From: Gymnorhina tibicen
Lineage: Eukaryota > Chordata > Aves > Passeriformes > Artamidae
DNA length: 64,000 nt
Assembly (NCBI GenBank): GCA_013399875.1
Contig: VXAZ01006790.1
Coordinates: 909,682-973,681, forward strand
Direction of reading: 5' to 3'
Under the pieces are notes generated by a model. It saw only the letters and a program-made list of their open reading frames with translations. It did not search any database and had not been told where the DNA came from. Position 1 is the stretch's first letter. Every line of letters starts with the position of its first letter. The position numbers and the translations under genes were made by a program. Below, in pieces: positions 1-12,300 of this stretch.

Positions 1-338
1 AGAAAAACAAGAGGATGGCAAGTCTTTTTGCCCATTAATCCCTACTTGGAAGATAAACCACCAATCAATATTTTTAACAGCCTGTTCTGTTATTTCACAC
101 CCAGTCACTGCTCTAATTGTGGGCAGGAACAAAGCACTGAGCTGTTGAGCTTAAACCTACTCAGAAATCCTATTTTTAAAAAGTCATACAGAAAAATGTA
201 ATCTGTCCTTTGCCTCCTGGTTTTGTAAAATCACTGAATAACAAAGTCCTCCCCATAAGATCATGGAATAATGATCTTAGGAAATTTGAATGTTATGTTG
301 CATTTAACTTTCACATCCTTCCTGTCAAACTTCTACAG
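1..338. other. Non-coding left edge, upstream of candidate exon
   Basis: No open frame of note and no recognisable repeat. The last 35 bases form a plausible 3' splice context: a branch-point-like TTAAC near 304-308, then a pyrimidine-rich stretch ending TTCTACAG at 331-338. If the candidate exon at 339 is real, this stretch is the end of an intron on plus. Confidence 0.4.
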
Positions 339-429
339 GAGGGAATGTGACCATGAATTAGCACGAAATCCAGAGTGGTCTTCAGTGTCATCATCATCCT
401 CAGTGTCATCGCTTGGTAACTCACGACAG
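339..429 (+). CDS. Candidate internal exon, unknown protein, 30 codons
   Basis: A 91 bp stretch lies between a good acceptor (pyrimidine tract, TTCTACAG ending at 338, branch-point-like TTAAC about 30 bases upstream) and a good donor (CAG, then GTGAGC from 430). The first base is the third position of a codon. The following 30 codons are open and end exactly on a codon boundary. They encode a polar stretch with an ELARNPEW segment and then a serine-rich run (SSVSSSSSVSSLGNSRQ). I do not recognise the protein. A caution is that the minus strand over 333-587 is also open and reads as a hydrophobic segment, an acidic cluster (DDTEDDDDTED) and a stop, so the TCA/TGA-rich core makes both strands look coding. 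With no neighbouring recognised exon, the splice signals are the only real support. It could equally be a chance open frame. Confidence 0.22.
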
Positions 430-470
430 GTGAGCACTCCTAAAGATCTGAGACATGCTGCATGTCCCAG

Positions 471-632
471 GACTTTCCCCAGTTCCTGCCTCCCTCTGAG
501 ACAAATGCTGCACGTCTGAAGAGGCAAGAAAGCCACCAAGCACACAATAGCCATAAGGCCAGCAATCACTGTGCAGCTGACAGTCAAATGAGTAATTTCA
601 AGTCACTAAAGCATGTTCCACCAGCAAAACAA
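471..632 (+). CDS. Candidate second exon, unknown protein, 54 codons
   Basis: This stretch begins after a CATGTCCCAG acceptor-like site at 461-470 and ends at CAA followed by a perfect GTAAGT donor at 633-638. It is open for 54 codons in phase 0 at both ends, so it would join in frame with the candidate exon ending at 429. The encoded peptide is polar and rich in His, Lys, Ser and Gln, with no domain I recognise. A second possible acceptor lies at 481-482, also in phase. The gap to 429 is only 41 bases (or 53), at or below the shortest introns known in vertebrates. The two pieces are therefore more likely alternative ends of one exon, or a chance coincidence, than two consecutively spliced exons. 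Confidence 0.13.
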
Positions 633-2922
633 GTAAGTATAGGAACCAAAATTATTTAGTTAAGTGGAAAAGAGCTTCTGTCCCAAATTTCTGGTGCTGC
701 TACTATGGTGAATACTAGTGCCTACCAAGAGAGGCAAGACAAGACATGCCTTATTTCCCCAAAACCAGGGATAGCATTAAGACTGATAATAACATAAGAC
801 TAAGCAATCTCTCATGCATGTTGTGCTGTGACTAAGATGTTGATAAAAGGTTCTAGGTGTCCTGTAAGAATTGTATTTTGAAGTGAAATTGATTACAGAA
901 TAGCCAGAAGCCCCAGTGAAAGCTTCCCTATTGTTTTCCCGTGCCTGTTTTGCAGACAGCCTTGGAGAGGTCAGTTTCTGATAAAACCGTGGAAGACAGG
1001 AGAGTTAATGACTCACATCTGCGATTTTAAATTATTCAGTTACCACTTGAGCACTAACCACAGGCGCAATAAACAGCAGCTAATACGAGTCATGCATGTT
1101 TCATAAAGGGAAACTGTACACTCTGGAGTATATTACATCCAGCTCTGAAAAGACTCACAGTGTTTTTAAGATCATTTAAGACCAGTTCTTCCTACTATTA
1201 CTTTAACTTTCTGCACTGGTACCTCTCATTGATTTGGAGTTTTATTGAGGTACAGGAAACAGATTGCAATCTATTAAAAATATTTACTTTTAAAATCATA
1301 TAGACAGGGGGAAATCTTTTATGAATGTGTTGGCTCAGTTTTCCCTGTGGCTTATGCAACCCTCCTTTGCATGGGCTGCAGAGAACAGCTGTAGCCACAT
1401 GTGCTTCATATTCTGCTGAGACATCCAAAAGACTGAATACTCCCCAAAAGCCAGACACATTCATGAGGAACAGGGTGGTGTCACCAGGTTACAGCGACTG
1501 CCCACTGCAGTGAAAGTCTTTCCGTGCTGGATTCCTTGGAGCGGTCAGATGCTCACCCAACATTTGCACCCTTCTGCAGGCATCTTCTCGTATTGTCAGC
1601 AGAGTTTGAAAACAACCTTTGAAAGTACCTTTTTCCACTGTTTGGAAAGGAGTCCAGTATAGAAATACTGAACAGACACCCAGAAGAGGGAAGAAAGTAG
1701 GAAGTACTGGAAGGAACATTAGAAATACACTTTTAGGCAACTTTCTGGCAGCTGATCTTGAGAGCCTGGGTCCCTCATATATCATTACCTTCTTTAATTC
1801 AGTTATGACTGAGGAAACCTGAACAAACCTCACTCCAGTTGTTACTCAGTTATCCAGGAGAACTTTCTGGTGAGCTTACCTGCAGTGAAGTCTCTCCTGT
1901 TACTGTTGGCAGTATTATTAATAGCAAAGCTGGTGAGACAGAGAAGAGCAAAAGAAAAAGTGTGATTAAAAGATAAAGCTCAAACATCCACAGAAGTGTT
2001 TGGCATGAAGTAAGTCTGCTAAAGCATAATTGAAGACAAAAAGAAAATTTGACTTTAAACAAGTGCATCATGAACACCTCTGAAAGATGGAGAGAGGCAC
2101 TGGTAGAGTAGCCACAGGCTGTTAAGTCCTGCTCTTATCTGGACCTGGCAAAGTCAATATTTGCATAACTCTGCTACACTGAGACTGCAGCTCACTGAGC
2201 TGTTTGCTACCTCCTTACACTTCTCATCTTTTTCTTCTGTAATTGGTTCCCTACCCTTGACTTGGGGAGACAGTGCCATGTAACAACGCTCTGCCAGCAG
2301 AATATTTGTACTTCTAAAGGATTAATGGCACTACTCTCTATAAAAACTTCTCTATTGAACCAACACGGCTGCTCTTATAGCTCAATTACAGAGCAGTCAT
2401 CCAGGAATTGAAGATGACTTCTGAGGCAGGAGAACTCATGTCCCTCCAGAAACGATACCTTTTCTCCAGCTGTGAAGCCATGACCCCTCAGGATCCAAGT
2501 CATTAAAAGAGCCCGACTATCACAGGATCTGCCATCCGATTACTGCACTCTGTCTTCAAAAGAGCTCTTCATTCACAAAGGTATTAGCGGGGAGTTAAAG
2601 TGCCATCAATTTCTCTCTGCTATTCCTTGGATAGCTGTTTCCTCTCTTCCACCTAATAAGGTTAAAGAAGGAGAGATTGTCAGTGAAGCCAGAGTAAATT
2701 AAAAGTGAAACTTCTGTCATTGTTATTCCTCAGTTTCTGAAAAATTCACCGTCTCCTTTTTGAGGTTTCACTTTAAATGAATGACACTGAAGTTTTAGAG
2801 AAATAACACACTTAAAACCCTCACTCTAACCTTTCCCTCAAACAAATGTCTACAAGTATCCATGAAAGAGGCCATTTTTGACAAAGGAATATGCTGCTTT
2901 TTTAGTGAGATCTTCAAAGTCT

Positions 2923-2936
2923 CCAGCAAGTGGCAC
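2923..2936 (+). promoter_or_regulatory. Weak CTCF-like motif
   Basis: CCAGCAAGTGGCAC differs at one position from the core consensus CCASYAGRKGGCRS. A 14-base motif with one mismatch is expected by chance in 64 kb, so this is only a candidate site. Confidence 0.2.
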
Positions 2937-4787
2937 TATTCTGGAAGCCCCTGATGGAAGAATGCACATCGTCTTTCAACACAGCCATTTCTAATTTTGG
3001 CAGGTTCACCAACGACAAACAACAACAAAGTCCCTATTGCTAGCCTGTTTCCACGATGATCCACGCATCTGTCCAGAACCAAGGTCCCTATAGCAGCAGT
3101 AGCACAGGGACTGGGAGATGCAGAACACCCTGTGCCAGAACACTCCCTCTCTTCACTTCCCCAGCTCATCCTCAAGAAAACTAGAGGTCCACAGGGACAA
3201 GAAGCAGCAAATCACCTTTTCTCTAACTCCAGCCATAAACAGAGAGGCATCTACATGGCAATCAACACATAGAATTATAGTTTATAAATCAATTCACAGT
3301 TAAGCTCCTCCTCTCTTACGAAGGTACATGTCTCTCTTCAAAGTTTCATAACTCCAGCTGGGTTAAAATTCTCTATGAGCACATAAAATGTACACTTTTC
3401 TGACAGGTTTCAGGTGGGAGTGGCCAGTCTACACAGTGAAACAATGACTGGAAGAATATTCACATGTGGTTTAGTTTTTGGTTGTTCTGAAGAGCTGAAA
3501 AACCTTTTTACTAGCTTTGGGTTTGGAATCCTGATGGCTCCTTCCCAAATACGCAGAACAGAATTTTCCCCAAGATGTCTCTACTGAGCTTAGAACTCAG
3601 TGAAACGATCTTGTTAAACAAACAAACAAGGCAAACAACAAAAAAACCACCACCACAGCAATGCCACAAACTGCTGAGACACTACAAAATGCTTTACACC
3701 ATTAAGCATTAAATTAGGAACTCGGGCAAAGGAGAAATGTCCTTTACTACTAGAAACTTTGCTTATGTAAATAACAACAGATATGGAAGGCCAGAATTTT
3801 CCTGAATCTAATTTTATTCATTCCTTCATGACATCTAATCAGGTGAACCATTATTTACGACTGTGATCAGTAAACTTAGGCTATTGCCTAAAGAGGTGAA
3901 ATAGTACTGGACTCACTCTGCCTAAAAAAAATCTGAACTACTTTTGGATACATGTTCTGACAACAGGGAAGGAGAAATAAGTATCCGTTCTGCATTAAAA
4001 GTCAGTTTTAAGATGATGATGCTATCACAGCATTGTAAAAAAATAGAACTGACATAGCCAGAGATGTGATTAATATTCTTACTAGTAGGACAGGATTGAT
4101 GTACTGCTACTGCTGTAACAATGGAGAAAGAGATCAAAATTGCCATAATAACTAATGAAACTAGGAAGACACTTGAATGCCATAAGTAGTGAAAGAAGAA
4201 AAACATACATAACTAGAAATGGAGATGAAAAATAATATAAACAGAGCTCAAATTAGATTAAAATGTCACAGGTTAAAAATAACCATAAAATGCAATACAA
4301 ATGCAGAGGTAGACAAGGGAAGAAAGCTCTGCAAAGAGGTGTTACACAACTCTTGAAGGTAAACTAATCTGAGTCAATGAACCTGGTAGAACTCATACAT
4401 GCTTTTGAACATCCAGTAATAAGTACTGTAATAAATGTTTTTAAAAGTAGTATTTTTAATTTCTTAAAGTCCAAGTACCACTTTTAAAAGATCTGGAAAG
4501 GGTTCAGGTGACAATTCTTAGCTCAAATGTATGGAAATGGAAATTTTTGATTATAAAGTAATACAAGATATAGATATGAAAGTAATTTTTTATAAAATGT
4601 AATGCTAGGTAATGAAATAGATACCAGTTTGGACTAAGAAAGCAGTAGAAAGACTTCACCAGTTAAAGACTAGAAGGCAGATATTACCTGTGGTTTGATA
4701 CCACAACTTTTTGTCTTTTTGGCAGTCAGCTGGATGCCCTTGAGGAGAACAAGATCTCAGCTATGCAGATTAATCAGTGGAAAACCA

Positions 4788-4828
4788 TGACCCAGAGGTG
4801 TCATAAAATATGACTCAGTGGTGTCATA
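4788..4828 (+). repeat. Two-copy imperfect tandem duplication, period 23
   Basis: TGACCCAGAGGTGTCATA at 4788-4805 recurs as TGACTCAGTGGTGTCATA at 4811-4828, with two mismatches over 18 bases and a five-base spacer. The second copy contains TGACTCA, an AP-1-type site. This looks like an old slippage duplication. Confidence 0.5.
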
Positions 4829-7800
4829 TATAATATTTATAGATGCTGCCACAGGAGTCCTTAACTAACACATTTCCAATAAACACTATGAAGCAGCAGA
4901 TATTTTCAGCTATTTTAACATTTTCATTTATTGTTAAAACCTTAACTTAATTCTCTATGCAATTCTTGACATTTAACTTCAAGGAAGAAAGGGAATTTGA
5001 AATAAATAAAATTTTGTTCCAAGGAAGTTTACTACAATAATAAACAATTTGATTGTGGATAAATCAAATAATTTGTGATTGACTTAATCCACAGTTTGTC
5101 CATTCTTAAAAATGTTTTAATGGACATAAAATTAAATCATCCCTTAAATAGTAAAAACCTTATTTTTGTTTTTAGGGTACAAAATACTCATGTCAAACTT
5201 GATTCCTCCCAAGGAGGCACCACACACTACCAATTCACATTGCTCACTGCAAAAAGTCTGCTACAGCCATTTTCTTAATTTCAAAGTCAGACCTTCTGTT
5301 GAAAAGCGTAAACAAACCCCTGACCTTTAGTCTCCAAGAGGCAAATCCTCCCAAATTCTCCTTTATTCATTCCGACATCAAAAGCATGTATGCTGCTAGG
5401 ACTCCAATTAATCTTTAAGAGTTCCTACCATCTATTTTAAATTCACATACCTTAAAGAAAAAACTATCATGAGTCAAGTCTACTGCTAATCATCACCCAT
5501 AGCATAACTTTTTTTCCCCTCTGTCCAACATAAACTTTGCAATATCCATTATCATTGTAAATTATTTACTGCAGAGCTGCTGAACAAAATCTAGGCTTGT
5601 CGGAAATGCTGTTGGTACACGAAATAGCTTTACAATACATTACACCTTCCCACTTCTATTAGACTTATTACTTCATATTTCAAGCAGAAGTAAATATTCC
5701 CCTTGTGGGAGACTACTGTCTATTTGTGTAAGACTTAATGACACAAGGTAAATGGTGCTGTTGGTTTGAGTTAAACATGCAATACACTTCAATAATGTGC
5801 TATTTCCCCCCGCATATGATGCAATACTAAAGAAAACACGATTAGAAAACCCATTTGCTCTTGAAATTTCCTTTTACTGTTTTAAAGGCTATAGCTCAGA
5901 TCAACACTGTACTGTTCTTCCTTCATCAATTTCCATTATGAGTTTGATTCAGAGAAATCCTGTCCCAGGAGGTTTCCCAAACAGATTTTAAGTGGATATA
6001 GTGCTCTGATTACAAAAGAAAAGCGAACAAAAGCCTACTGATTCAATACATTCTGAAAGACAGTTAATATGAGTAATAAGTATTGCATTCAAAGATCCTT
6101 GTTTCAAATTTTCATTAGAATACATATTCTTTCCTCAAAAAATGCAAGCAAAATATTACTACTAACTCTCAAATCGTTACAATAAATTGAATTTTCTCAA
6201 GAACTTTCCTTTTTATTAGGAAACCTAAAACCAGGAGGATGTATCCAAGCTCATCTGGTCTTTCCTTGCCACTGCTCATTTACCAATATCAATAACAAAG
6301 AATGTTTGCTAGGCTTTCATTTATATTCAGTGTTCTGTTATAAAAAGGAAATGCAGTACTGGAAAAACACACAAATAAGAACCATTGCTAATTAATGGAC
6401 AAGTCATTTTTCCAAGAAACCCGTGGAAGAACCACAAAGTGACTATCCCTGTGTGCATTACTCTTTGTTCATGTAAAAGCTCGTGGGATGAGACAGGAGG
6501 AGCAGAGGCTCCGGAAAGTAAATGACTCCTCCAAGCAGTGCCCTGATCTAAGTGCAGTCAATAAGCTGCATGAACTGAGGGCTCTCTGCAAAGCAATCAT
6601 TTTCCTGCCAGCACCTCCAATAGATATTTAACCCACAAAGGTTAACAGACTATATGCTGCTTTAAAAAGTCCATTCAAAAAGAGCTCTTCATTATTTCTC
6701 TTTTTTTTCCCCCCCCATAAGTACTAATTACTATTCTAAACAAGACTGCATGTTAATGATATGTAAACAAGAGATGCTTATTATTTTCCAGTGTCTCAAT
6801 TTCGGTGCTTAATTTCACCTAGCAGATTTTTCTTCAATTTTATTCTGTCCAGAATTAATTTATTTCTCTATTTACTCAGGCATTTTTCAGTCCAGGTCAC
6901 AAAGCAGGAAGGAATAAGGAATTTAAACATTTCAGAATGCCTTGATACATAGACAAGCAAAATGTGTGTTGTTGGCATATCACTGTCTATGATTCACTGC
7001 TTGAGGAAGTAACAGTATAAAGTCAAGAACACAACACAGCTGCTCTCCCCAAGCATATCCTGGCAAAGTTAATCGCCAAAGTCATAAGAAAAGAAACCAT
7101 CTCTGACAAATAGTTGTTGGAAATGCTGTTAAATGGGATTAGTCTGTCCCTGGGCCATGTTTACACTCTCCTGACAAAATCAGGAAAAAACCCTGTCCTG
7201 GACAAGAACAAGGGACCATCTAATTCTGTGCTCTGTTCTTATTGCTAACAGGAAGATGATGCCTAGAAAAGTTACAAATGTGTGACAACTGCTTATGATA
7301 CCTCCCCAAATCCAGTCCCAAATACCAGTTATTTTCAGCAAAGCAACTGTATGAACCTACCATTCACTCAGCCACTAGGGGAACAACAACAAAAAAACGA
7401 ACAAAAAAGAACCCACATATAGAAAGGAAAAAAAATCATTACAACTAAAAACACATTATGTGCATGTAGGTAAAATTAGAATAAACTCTTACTGTCTCCT
7501 AGAAAACACTTTAAAAATACCAACTTTGCTTCTTTGGGGCAGAGGGAGGCCAGTTTGAGCTTCCCAAGAGCTGCAGCTCTTCAGGATCCAACTGTTCTCA
7601 GATTTCCACAGTAAAAGACATTGGAATCAACCTCATACTACTGGCTTTTGATGTATATCAGAATAAAGTCTTATGCAGAATCTCCCACTGCCTGTCCAGG
7701 GTTGCTTTCCACCTGTGTGAGAGTAGCAGAGAATCCGTGCAAGTCTGACCTTGGAAAAGTACCGTTTGTAGATGGCATTAAGGATAATTCACTCTGATAC

Positions 7801-7920
7801 TTCTTCATACGCTACTTTTTTGGGTTATGTGGCTCACTTTTGCAGCATCAAAAGACTTCAGAAGTTTGATTTCAGTTTTGGTAAGCATCTTGCAGAGCTA
7901 CTGAACTGACAGGATTGCTC

Positions 7921-8075
7921 TGGACGGCTCCCTGTTTCCCTGCTCCTGGTGAGGGTTTTCTGGCTCTGTCTGCCGCCGGCCGAGTGCCCCTTCAGCACTG
8001 CAGAGGCAGGTGACAAGGGCACGTCCACGGCGTGAAGAGCTAATGCTGCTTCCCGGGGGACACCTCACGTGGCAG
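7921..8075. promoter_or_regulatory. Small CpG-rich patch
   Basis: About nine or ten CpG dinucleotides fall within roughly 150 bases that are clearly more GC-rich than their surroundings, including a cluster at 7973-7982 and a CACGTG E-box palindrome at 8066-8071. It is far too short for a standard CpG island. It could be an enhancer, a weak promoter, a CpG-rich exon or a GC-rich repeat remnant. A plus-strand frame of about 50 codons is open across it, without convincing splice sites. Confidence 0.3.
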
Positions 8076-8713
8076 GGGAGAACACAAACTGCTGTGCTGC
8101 AAGTGTGAAAGTAGCACGTTCCAAATTACATCTTCAAGCGGAGTGTAGTCACTGGAAGTCAAAGTGAGCAGTCCTTTGCCACACCCAGATCCGCTTCTGA
8201 GTTTCAGCAGAACTGTTTCCTATTAGAAGTCAATTTAACCTAAATTCCTTTTTCCAACTTTATCCTTTGCTAACTGGAAACACACAAGAGTAAATACAGC
8301 CTCCCAGCCTAATGCAGTATTCTGAAAGGATTAAATAAAATCTATCTGAGCAAACATAATATCGTTATACGTTTCTCAAGAAGGCTGAAGGATTATTAAG
8401 TGCTCTATGATTTTCTGACTAGAGAAGCAAGCTACTTTGGGACATGTCTCAGCCTACATTAGTGGGATTTTTATACATTTGCCTCATCAACTGGATTATC
8501 AGAAAGAGTAAATTCATTTAGAGAGACAGATTTTTTTTAAAGTACTGCAACAGTAAAGCCAACAAAATCTAAAGAAAATTTAATTTAAAGACTATGGAAG
8601 GATTTTATGCATATGAGCATTGGTAATATGCAGTAATTCATAAAAACTGGAGGGATTCTAGACCCATCCGATTTTTTCCTGAGATTAAGTGAAAAATACA
8701 GTAAAAGTTTACT

Positions 8714-8730
8714 TTGTTGTTGTTGTTGTT
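8714..8730. repeat. TTG trinucleotide microsatellite
   Basis: Just over five TTG units in a row. It is short and probably of low variability. Confidence 0.7.
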
Positions 8731-9299
8731 TTAAATGGTAGATAACATTTCTGCCTTAGAAAAAATGACCCCAATATATGCTACTGAATGCAGTGCTTAC
8801 TCATTGGTTTGTAAGATTCTAGTGGTAAAGACTAAAGATAATTAAAATTCCCTGTTCTTGAATTCTGTTTTCCATATTCAGATACCCTAATGCTTAAAGC
8901 AATTTGAGGTATAAGCCAAAATGTCAGCTTTGGGAACCAACAAGCAAACTATTTCATGAGATGAGATTAAGGAAGTGTTCTTTAAGGAATGCTAAACAGA
9001 CAGCCACTGGAGAAAATTCATTAACCACTTTTCAAAAAAATAATAATTCCACTCTAGGTATCACATGTAAATATGACCTGCTAAATATTCACCAATTCAT
9101 TCATAATGGATTCCTCTATTACCTTATCTATTTTTATTTTCTTGTGTCTTTAAAGTTAGAAGGGGTTGAGTGGGAGCAGGCAGGAATTGTGCACAATGGA
9201 CACCTCTAGACCGGAGCAGTCTTGGGGCTCCAGGACTGGCCATGCATAACACAGCTGCTAATATTTAATTGAGATGTGGTCAAAAGACTAATTATTTTT

Positions 9300-9326
9300 A
9301 ATATCTTATATTATATATAAGATATT
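9300..9326. repeat. Perfect AT-rich inverted repeat
   Basis: Arms AATATCTTATAT (9300-9311) and ATATAAGATATT (9315-9326) are exact reverse complements with a three-base centre TAT. It sits in a longer AT-only stretch up to about 9340 and could extrude as a cruciform. Confidence 0.8.
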
Positions 9327-12300
9327 ATAATATTATATTAATGAAAAAAGTATCCTTTTTTTTCCCCCAAAATTTCATGCATCTTTAATTCTTATTCAAA
9401 GCAACCTTCTAAACCAAATTAAATGTAGTTCTGCTGTGGCAGAAATCTTCTCAGGGCAAATAGTGGCAATAGAATGGTTTGTGATGACTATCCCTAAATT
9501 TGTATGAACACTTCAGACTGCATTTGTGAAAAGGTATCTATTAAACACCACAATAATAATTGGAATTTTAAAAAATACTGGCACAAGGCCAAATCAATAC
9601 AAACTGCTCAGTAATAATTAAGTTTGTAGGCATATGAGAAGGGAATTACTGAAACAGCTTTTCAGGCTAAACTTAACATTACAAAAAGTGCTCTGACTGT
9701 GCATCTGAATTCCTATGAAGAAAACAATCATCGATTTGCCAGTGACCTGTGGTCCTCCAAAGCCTTTTGAGAAGAAAGTGTTTTGCTTTATATTTGCACT
9801 ATATGTATATTAGTTTAATTCACATCACCATGGGCTGCCACTGGATGGGTGCAGGATCCAGGCAGGATTAGACCTTTACCACCCAGAGCCACTAATGTCC
9901 ATGACAGATCATATGATTTTTGATTTTTCATCCTTGACAAAAACCTGTTCTGATCACTGGCTTTCCACCAGGAATTTAAGTTTTTGTAGGAGGCTGTAGA
10001 ATATTCTCTTAGAGGGAGGTGCAGCACAGATGAGTGGATACTTCTGGCCACCCACCATTGCCCACAGTTTAACAAGACCAGAACTGATTTCTTCTACCTA
10101 GAATTTATCTTTTATGCTTTTTCCCCACCAACGTTTTGCTTTGAACATTGAGAAGTTCTTCATCTTAGCTTATCTGCAAGTTCTTTTAGGATTTTCTTCT
10201 TTCACCTTTAATAGCAGTGCAAGAAGAAGAACACAACTCCTCTTTTTTGTATGTGTGTTTTGTTGTATGCTTATTCTCACCTCTTTTTAAAATGTCTAAA
10301 ATTTATGACTGCTAGGTAACTTTGCCCTGATACGAAGGAAAATTTTAGTGACCCATAAAATTTGGAATTTAAATTAATTTATTTTTGTTACCATTAATTC
10401 TTAGTATGACCATCACTGCTCACAGCAATTTACCACATACTGCACACTTTAATATAGCTGAAGCAACAGGCTCTGGGATCCCTCTGAACAAATGACCATA
10501 TTGAATGGTCTGTTCAAGTGACTGACTTTTCCTATTTTTCCTTAGTCACACAGGGTGAAAAGCCTGACTGAAGGCTGTCCTTGGACTCTGAAGCTTACAG
10601 GATGCAGCATTAAAGAAGGCAGCACTTAGAACTTGCTGGTTTCTTTTCAAACTGATTGCCAAGCTGTAAAAGCTAAACATTTGTGTTAAGTAGTTTTTCA
10701 CTTTTTTAAAACCAGGAACGTTATTATGTGCACATTAACTAACCATAATGAAAGATTCCTCGAGGCCACAGGGGAAAACTGCTCAGTTCTCAGGGTTTAA
10801 AGGCCAATCAGGATTGGAGCAGTCTATTGATTCATTAATGACCTAATTAACTGGAATCAGTGAACTATACTTTCAGGATCAGTGTCTGCTCTAAAACAGC
10901 TAAACCACAGTATTCCACATTCACGAAATGTTAGAACCTATAGTTTTCCAAGTACTCATCTATAACTAATCCCAAGTACCAATCACACACACACAACCCC
11001 CAGCATAAAGCGTGAGCTCACGCCGCCCACTCTTCTGGGAGTTGTACTCCCACCCCTCCAGCGTTTGGGGGCAACCCATCCACAGGGAGTGTTTACACCC
11101 CCACTCAGCAGAGATTTTCATCCAGCCACCGGGCTTTGCCAAGACTGGAGGGGAGTGGGAGAGGTGCCCTACGGGCACTTCTACCTCTATGTCTTGGTAC
11201 AAGAGCATCTTTCTTAAGGTTGTAATGGAAAAAAAATCCTGTTGATTCAAGGTAGATAGTATTTAATCCCTCGTGCCTTCATATTTTTCATCCTTTTATG
11301 AAAACGGAACAGTAAATAAGAACTGACATTGTTTTAACCCTTACTGTTCATTTGTTTCATTTGCAATGGTTACATGCAGTTGTTATCTTTGCAGCCTAAA
11401 ATTATTTACCCAGATTTTAAGATCTGAATATCAACAGAAACTTGATTAGTATTAGATAATTAAGTAAGTGCTGGTTATGTTTCTAAAAGTAATTAGGCAA
11501 ATTAATCTTGCAAATACATATACTGAAACAGTGTCTGTCAGCCTCAGTCAACTTTATTTCCTTTTAAACCTTTTCAGATAGTCTGCATTAAGAAGGACTT
11601 CAATTTAAAAGGTTTGCCAGAAATATGAACAACATTTCATATGAAAATACATCCCTGAAGGGAAAATATGTGCCATCTCTATATGAAGATCCAGCACAGC
11701 CTGGATTGTGTGATAATAAAGTGCTTGCCTGGCTTCTCACGCTGGCCTTCTTTTGCTGCCAGCATCCTTGAAAACAAGAGCTGCACTGCTTGCTCTGCTG
11801 CAAACAATTCTTCAATTCCTAGGAAATCTGCACATTAGATTCTATTGCATTACACAACCTCATTATTATATTTCAAAACTTTTGACCTCCAAGAAAAATA
11901 GAACCAAACACCAGAGGCATTTGCCTGTGCTAAACCATTTCAGGGCCAAACCCACAGGTATTCTTTTGCTTCTGCTAAAAAAAAATAAATCATTCTGTAA
12001 GGCATCAACAGGATGTTATTAAAGAACTGGCATAGCTCTATTGATCTTATCTCTGAAATCAATTACCCTCACAAGCGTCCTGTTTAAATCTGTGTAGATA
12101 ATAAGACTTTCAATGACCACTGACAGGAGCAGCATCTGCGTCCCACAGCTGCCTGTATACACATCCATCCGTGGGCTGCAGTGACTTTACATTGCACAAC
12201 ACCATAGAGATAATTCTCTGGATAGGGGGCCTTGCAGAAAGTTGCCTCCATGTCTAAATGCTGACAACTGGCCTAAACAACCTGATTCCTTCTTTAAACC

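Larger units (their letters stand above)
633..7920. other. Non-coding stretch, no gene seen
   Basis: Stops are frequent in every frame, and the open frames here (up to 114 codons at 1489-1833 on minus) lack splice context or recognisable domains. Local items are an A/C-rich low-complexity patch at about 3616-3660 (AAAC units running into CCACCACCAC), a short imperfect tandem duplication at 4788-4828, a pyrimidine run ending in ATAAG at about 6690-6720, and a weak CTCF-like motif at 2923-2936. I see no transposable element I can name. Confidence 0.6.

Noticed and set aside
333..587. Minus frame with a hydrophobic segment and acidic tail as a membrane-protein exon
   Set aside because: Its acceptor context on minus is weak and the acidic cluster is the complement of the TCA-rich run. 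It is kept only as an alternative reading of the 339-632 finding.
2330..2350. TATA-like CTCTATAAAAAC
   Set aside because: AT-rich surroundings make such strings common and there is no GC-richer patch or transcript-like feature downstream.
7371..7385. CTCF-like GCCACTAGGGGAAC
   Set aside because: The GGC part of the core is replaced by GAA, so it falls below a useful match.
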